Assembly (NCBI RefSeq): GCF_004570875.1
Contig: NZ_SPQK01000006.1
Span: 1-64,000 of the forward strand
DNA: 64,000 nt
Source of the DNA: Blastococcus sp. CT_GayMR16
Lineage (GTDB): Bacteria; Actinomycetota; Actinomycetes; Mycobacteriales; Geodermatophilaceae
Reading direction: 5' to 3'
Both the position numbers and the translations under genes were made by a program. The notes under the pieces are model-generated. The model saw only the letters and a program-made list of their open reading frames with translations. It ran no database searches and had not been told where the DNA came from. Shown piece by piece: positions 59,950 through 64,000 of this stretch (the first letter of the stretch is position 1; each line of letters opens with the position of its first letter).

Positions 59950-60780
59950 TCACCTCTCGGGCACGAAACCCGGGGCCGGGTCGTCGGGGTCCAGGAACTG
60001 CCGCTGCGCGGCGACGTAGGCCGACGGCGGGACGCCGGTGTGCCGGGTGACGTCCCGGACCAGGTGCGCCTGGTCGTACCAGCCCAGGTCCGCGGCCAGG
60101 CGGGTCCAGGCCACCCGGTCCTGGACGTCGATCTGCTCCAGCAGGCGGCGGACGCGGAGCACCCGGGCCAGCGTCCGGGGGCCGAGGCCGACGACCCGGG
60201 TGAACTCCCGGTCGAGGTGGCCGTGGGAGATCCCGAGCTCGGCGGCCAGTTCGGCGATGGACCGGGCCGGCTCGGCCTCCAGGGCGGCGACGGCCACGGC
60301 GCAGCGCGGCAGTCCCCGGACGGTCTCGTCGAGGCCGGAGAGCAGGACGGCCTCCGTGCGGTCGAGCATCGAGTCGGGATCACCGCTGCCGGCGAGGAGC
60401 TCCGCCCGCAGTCCGGGTGCGGCGCGCCACGCCGTCCCGAGGTCCACCACGCGGCCGCGCAGCGGAGCGGGGTCGACGCCGAACACCGCCCGGCAGCCGA
60501 CCGGCGTGGTGACCACGCCGACGCAGTCGGTCCGCCCGGTCGGCTCGTTGACCAGTGGCCGGTCGTGCGGGCCGATCAGGAAGCCGGTCGAGGCGAGGAA
60601 CGCGGGCCCGTCCGCGGGGGTCTGCCGGATGGGCGGCCCGAGGACGATGCCGGCGACCGTGGAGCCGGTGGGGGCGATCCGCTCCCGGACGTAGGGGATC
60701 TGGCCCCGGGCGTGCCACACCGACTCGACGTAGCGCGCGAGCGGGCCCGCCGGGGTGCGCTGGGTGAACTCGAAGTCCAC
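59950..60780 (-). CDS. AraC family transcriptional regulator
   Basis: The 276-residue protein has an N-terminal effector region like the DUF6597/ISL3-type sensor of AraC proteins ('GPLARYVESVWHARG') and a C-terminal AraC domain with two helix-turn-helices ('SIAELAAELGISHGHLDREFTRVVGLGPRTLARVLRVRRLL', 'WTRLAADLGWYDQAHLVRDVTRHTGVPPSAY'). The spacing of the two helices and the 'GYYDQ'-like motif (GWYDQAH) are typical. The ligand is unknown. It is divergent from the S41 peptidase gene, with a 67-base gap. Confidence 0.9.
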   Translation of the reverse strand: MDFEFTQRTPAGPLARYVESVWHARGQIPYVRERIAPTGSTVAGIVLGPPIRQTPADGPAFLASTGFLIGPHDRPLVNEPTGRTDCVGVVTTPVGCRAVFGVDPAPLRGRVVDLGTAWRAAPGLRAELLAGSGDPDSMLDRTEAVLLSGLDETVRGLPRCAVAVAALEAEPARSIAELAAELGISHGHLDREFTRVVGLGPRTLARVLRVRRLLEQIDVQDRVAWTRLAADLGWYDQAHLVRDVTRHTGVPPSAYVAAQRQFLDPDDPAPGFVPER

Positions 60781-60847
60781 CCGGGGAGCCTAGGGTGCCG
60801 CCGGTCCTGTGACGCCCCGGTGACGCTCGGCTCGTTAGACCTCGGCC

Positions 60848-62855
60848 ATGACGACCCTGGCCACCTACGTCGAGACGCCCACGCCCCGCAGGGCCATAGA
60901 CGGCACCGACGAATCCCTTCCCGCCGACCTGACCGTCGCGTTCGGCACGGCCGAGGCCCCGGTCGCGGGCTCCGTCCCGCTGCACGACTTCCTCAAGACG
61001 GCGGGGATGCTCACCCACGCCGAGCGCGTGCTCATCGTCGACCAGGCGCTGCTGATGCTCGAGGGCAACTACGTGCACCTGCCGCTGAAGTCGGCGATGC
61101 ACGCCGTCAACCCGGTCCAGCGGCTCCGCCTGCTGCGCGCCCGGCTGCTGCGCCAGACCGGCGAGACCATGGATCCCGAGCGGGTCTTCCACATGGAGAT
61201 GTCGGGGATCTTCCACTCGGTCCGCGACCTGCACACCAACTACCTGCTGCCCGCGCCGTTCGCCGGAATGATCGCCTACCTGCCCTTCCAGGTGGAGCGC
61301 TTCACCGACGACGGCGACGAGAGGTACATCGTCACCCGGGTCGCGCAGGGCACGTCGGTGCCCCCGTTCGGCGTGGGCGTGGAGATCACGCACTGGAACG
61401 GCATGCCGATCAAGCGGGCGGTGGCGGTGAACGCCGACCGATTCGCCGGTAGCAACATGGCCGCCCGGCTGGCCCGCGGGGTCGACTCACTGACCATCCG
61501 CTCGCTGCGCATGCACCTGCCGCCGGACGAGGAGTGGGTGACCGTCAGCTACCTGGACCCGGCCGGCGTCCGCCGGGAGCTGCGCGAGCCGTGGCTCGTG
61601 GCCGCCAACGCGCCGACGTTGACCGACACGGACGCCGTCACCACGGCCGCGGCCTCGATGGGGCTGGACCTGCACGCCGACGAGACCGGCCGCGCCCGCG
61701 CGCTGCTCTACGCGCCGCGGGCCGTCGAGCAGACCTTCGGCAACCTGGCGGTCGAGCTGTCCGCGGAACCGGCCGCCGCCGGCGCCGAGGTCCCCTCGAC
61801 GATGCCCCTGGTCTTCCGGGCCCGCAGCGTCGTGACCGCCGCGGGCACGTACGGCCACCTGCGGATCTTCACCTTCAGCGTCCAGGACCCGGCCGCCTTC
61901 GTCGCGGAGTTCGTCCGGCTCGTGGAGCTGCTGCCGCAAGAGGGCCTGATCCTCGACGTGCGCGGCAACGGCGGGGGCCACATCCACGCCAGCGAGTTCA
62001 CCCTGCAGACCCTGACGCCGCGGCGGATCACCCCGGAGCCGGTGCAGTTCAGCTGCACGCCGCTGAACCTGGAGATCTGCCGGCGGCACAAGGACAACCC
62101 GACCCGCCAGATCGACCTCGGCCCCTGGTTCCCCTCGATGGACCAGGCGGTGGAAACCGGGGCGATCTACTCGTCGGCGTTCCCGATCACCCCCGAGAAG
62201 GGCGCCAACAGCATCGGCCAGCGCTACTTCGGGCCCGTCGTCCTGATCACCGACGCCCGCTGCTACTCGGCGACGGACATCTTCGCCGCGGGCTTCCAGG
62301 ACCACGAGATCGGCCCGGTCCTGGGCGTGGACGACAACACCGGAGCGGGCGGGGCCAACGTCTGGACCCACGGGCTGCTCAAGGCGCTGCGGGACCTGCC
62401 GCCGGACGCCGAGACGCCCTACGCCGCGCTGCCCCGGCAGGCCGACATGCGGGTGTCGATCCGCCGCACGCTGCGCGTCGGGAAGCTCGCGGGTACCCCG
62501 GTGGAGGACCTAGGACCTCGGGGTCCGCTCCGACGTCCGGCACGAGATGACCCGTCGCGACGTGCTGGAGAACAACGTCGACCTGCTCGACGCGGCCGGC
62601 GCACTCCTGGCCGGCCGCCCGGTCCGCCGGCTGCGGCTCACCCCGTCGCTGGCCGGCGGGACGCTGACGCTGCAGCTGACCACGGGCGGGATGGACCGGA
62701 TCGACGTCTACGTGGACGGTCGGCCGCGCGGGAGCAGTGACGTGGCCGACGGCGCCATGACGCTCACCTTCCCCGGGGTCGGCGCCGCGACCACGGTCCA
62801 GGTGCAGGGGTTCGCCGCGGGGGAGCTGGTGGCCGCGCGCACGCAACCGCTCTGA
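60848..62855 (+). pseudogene. S41 family peptidase, frameshifted by a 7-bp tandem duplication
   Basis: The frame from ATG 60848 encodes an S41-like protease: 'RVFHMEMSGIFHSVRDLHTNYLLP', a beta-rich middle and the catalytic region 'GLILDVRGNGGGHIHASEF' and 'VVLITDARCYSATDIFAAGFQDHEIG' with the likely nucleophile Ser in 'CYSATD'. At 62505-62518 the heptamer AGGACCT occurs twice in tandem. Reading through one copy gives a continuous 666-residue protein ending at 62855; with both copies the frame shifts and runs on in an unrelated, Arg/Pro-rich frame to 62740. The catalytic part is intact. It has no signal peptide. The shift could be a real mutation, a switch or a sequencing error. Confidence 0.85.
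62505..62518. repeat. Perfect 7-bp tandem duplication (AGGACCT)2
   Basis: AGGACCT at 62505-62511 is repeated immediately at 62512-62518. Deleting one copy restores one reading frame from 60848 to 62855 through 'VEDLGVRSDVRHEM', so the duplication is the cause of the frameshift in the S41 peptidase gene. Confidence 0.9.
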
Positions 62856-62904
62856 CCCTCCGAGTTCTGCCATCCTGCCGTCACTCCACGGGGAAGGCGG
62901 TGCG

Positions 62905-64000
62905 GTGGCGAGTCCAGGGACTCCGACGGCGTTCCGTGCGCCGGACGCCGGCCCGGAGACGCCGGCCGCCGGGCTGACCGCTGCGGGCGTCGCGGAGCGG
63001 GTGGCGCTCGGCCGCACGAACGCCACGTCGCTGCGCACCAGCCGCACCGTCGGCGAGATCGTGCGGGCGAACGTCTTCACCGTCTTCAACGCCGTACTGC
63101 TCACCCTGTTCGCCGTGGTCCTGGCGACCGGGCGGTGGCAGAACGGGCTGTTCGTCGGGGTAGTCGTCGCCAACGCCGCGATCGGCATCGTGCAGGAGCT
63201 GCGCGCCAAGCGGACGCTCGACCGGCTGGCAGTGCTGAACGCACCCCGGGCCCGGGTGGTGCGCGACGGGGTGGAGGAGGAGATACCGATCGCCGACGTC
63301 GTCCTCGACGACCTGCTCGCGCTCGCCGCCGGCGACCAGGTGCCCGCCGACGGCGTCGTCCGGACGACGACCGGGCTCGCGGTGGACGAGTCGCTGCTCA
63401 CCGGCGAGGCCGATGCCGTCGTCAAGCAGCCCGGCGACGCGGTGTGGTCCGGCGCCATCGTGGTGTCGGGCCGCGGGCGGGCCCAGACCACGGCGGTGGG
63501 GGAGAACTCCTACGCGGCCCGGCTCTCCACCGAGGCCCGCCGGTTCGCCACCACCTACTCCGAGCTCGTCGCCGGCACCAACCGCCTGATGCGGTGGATC
63601 GCCGTCATGCTCGCCGTCGTCGGCCCGGCGGTGCTGTGGAGCCAGTTCCAGACGGACGAGAACGCCGACTGGCGCGAGGCGGTCACCGGAACGGTCGCGG
63701 CGCTGGTCGGGATGGTCCCGGAAGGGCTGGTCCTCCTGACCACCTTGGCCTTCGTGGTGGCGACCGTGGGCCTGGCCCGGCGGCAGGTCCTGGTGCAGGA
63801 GCTGCCCGCGGTCGAGGGGCTGGCCCGGGTCGACGTGGTCTGCCTGGACAAGACCGGCACGCTCACCCACGGCGACGTCCGGTTCGACCGGCTCGAGCCG
63901 CTCGACTCGGTGGACCCGGCGCCCGCTCGGAGCGCCCTGGGCCTGCTGGCCGCCGCGGACGCGTCCAACGCGACGGCCGCGGCGCTGTCCGCCGCCTTTC
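62905..64000 (+). CDS. Cation-translocating P-type ATPase, N-terminal part (CtpE-like; 3' end outside window)
   Basis: From GTG 62905 the frame stays open to the window edge, giving 365 residues. They include the first membrane pair ('VFTVFNAVLLTLFAVVLATG'), the actuator motif 'DESLLTGEADAV', membrane helices ending in 'ALVGMVPEGLVLLTTLAFVVA' (the ion site PEGL) and the phosphorylation motif 'CLDKTGTLTHG' with Asp as phosphoacceptor. No heavy-metal domain or CPC motif is present. 'MVPEGL' and the domain order resemble mycobacterial CtpE, a calcium-uptake ATPase. GGGGAAGG precedes the start by a short spacer. Confidence 0.9.
   Translation, partial: MASPGTPTAFRAPDAGPETPAAGLTAAGVAERVALGRTNATSLRTSRTVGEIVRANVFTVFNAVLLTLFAVVLATGRWQNGLFVGVVVANAAIGIVQELRAKRTLDRLAVLNAPRARVVRDGVEEEIPIADVVLDDLLALAAGDQVPADGVVRTTTGLAVDESLLTGEADAVVKQPGDAVWSGAIVVSGRGRAQTTAVGENSYAARLSTEARRFATTYSELVAGTNRLMRWIAVMLAVVGPAVLWSQFQTDENADWREAVTGTVAALVGMVPEGLVLLTTLAFVVATVGLARRQVLVQELPAVEGLARVDVVCLDKTGTLTHGDVRFDRLEPLDSVDPAPARSALGLLAAADASNATAAALSAAF

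Overview
The window is dense, very GC-rich DNA with about 64 protein genes. There is almost no intergenic space: many genes overlap through ATGA or GTGA junctions, GTG starts are common, and several starts sit directly behind a TAnnnT box, as expected for leaderless mRNA. Base composition, a DUF222/HNH nuclease, a DUF5709 protein, MEDS-type regulators, an LpqI-like lipoprotein and a CtpE-like ATPase point to a soil or rock actinobacterium, probably of the Geodermatophilaceae type (Blastococcus, Modestobacter, Geodermatophilus). That placement is inference from gene content. I saw no rRNA, tRNA, CRISPR array, prophage or insertion sequence, and no stretch over 300 bases lacks a gene.

Layout. 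1-10.6 kb: cell-wall and housekeeping genes, a GAF-ANTAR regulator, two MEDS stress-signalling proteins, the proton-translocating transhydrogenase pntAB and an alpha/beta hydrolase. 10.7-24 kb: a DUF222/HNH nuclease, a cyclooxygenase-like heme peroxidase, a GGDEF-EAL/HDOD pair, SDR and TetR genes with a twin palindromic operator, two acyl-CoA dehydrogenases and a polyol dehydrogenase. 23.6-43.1 kb: a large aromatic-acid island (below). 43.3-46.6 kb: a zinc-ribbon protein, an amino-acid permease and a semialdehyde dehydrogenase. 46.7-51.8 kb: a signalling locus with a UBP zinc finger, a response regulator fused to a thioredoxin-reductase-like flavoprotein, a cyclic-nucleotide-domain histidine kinase and small partners. 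51.8-64 kb: release factor 3, a shikimate-to-protocatechuate module with its own TetR and transporter, pyridoxal kinase, an AraC regulator, a frameshifted S41 peptidase and the start of a P-type ATPase.

How the aromatic genes fit together. A CouLMNO-like operon (30.4-34.2 kb) would activate p-hydroxycinnamates such as ferulate and p-coumarate to CoA thioesters and remove acetate, giving vanillate or 4-hydroxybenzoate. VanA/VanB (36-38 kb) demethylate vanillate, an aldehyde dehydrogenase (39 kb) can oxidise vanillin-type aldehydes, and PobA (23.6 kb) hydroxylates 4-hydroxybenzoate. QuiC and a shikimate dehydrogenase (53.5-56.2 kb) deliver dehydroshikimate-derived carbon. All routes meet at protocatechuate, which PcaHG, PcaB, PcaC, PcaD and PcaIJ carry to 3-oxoadipyl-CoA. 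The final thiolase PcaF is not in the window. Two IclR regulators and one MarR regulator lie inside the island. A 17-bp element recurs at pcaH, pobA and pcaIJ, and a 15-bp element recurs at the cou-like operon and a substrate-binding-protein gene, so two regulons can be read from the DNA.
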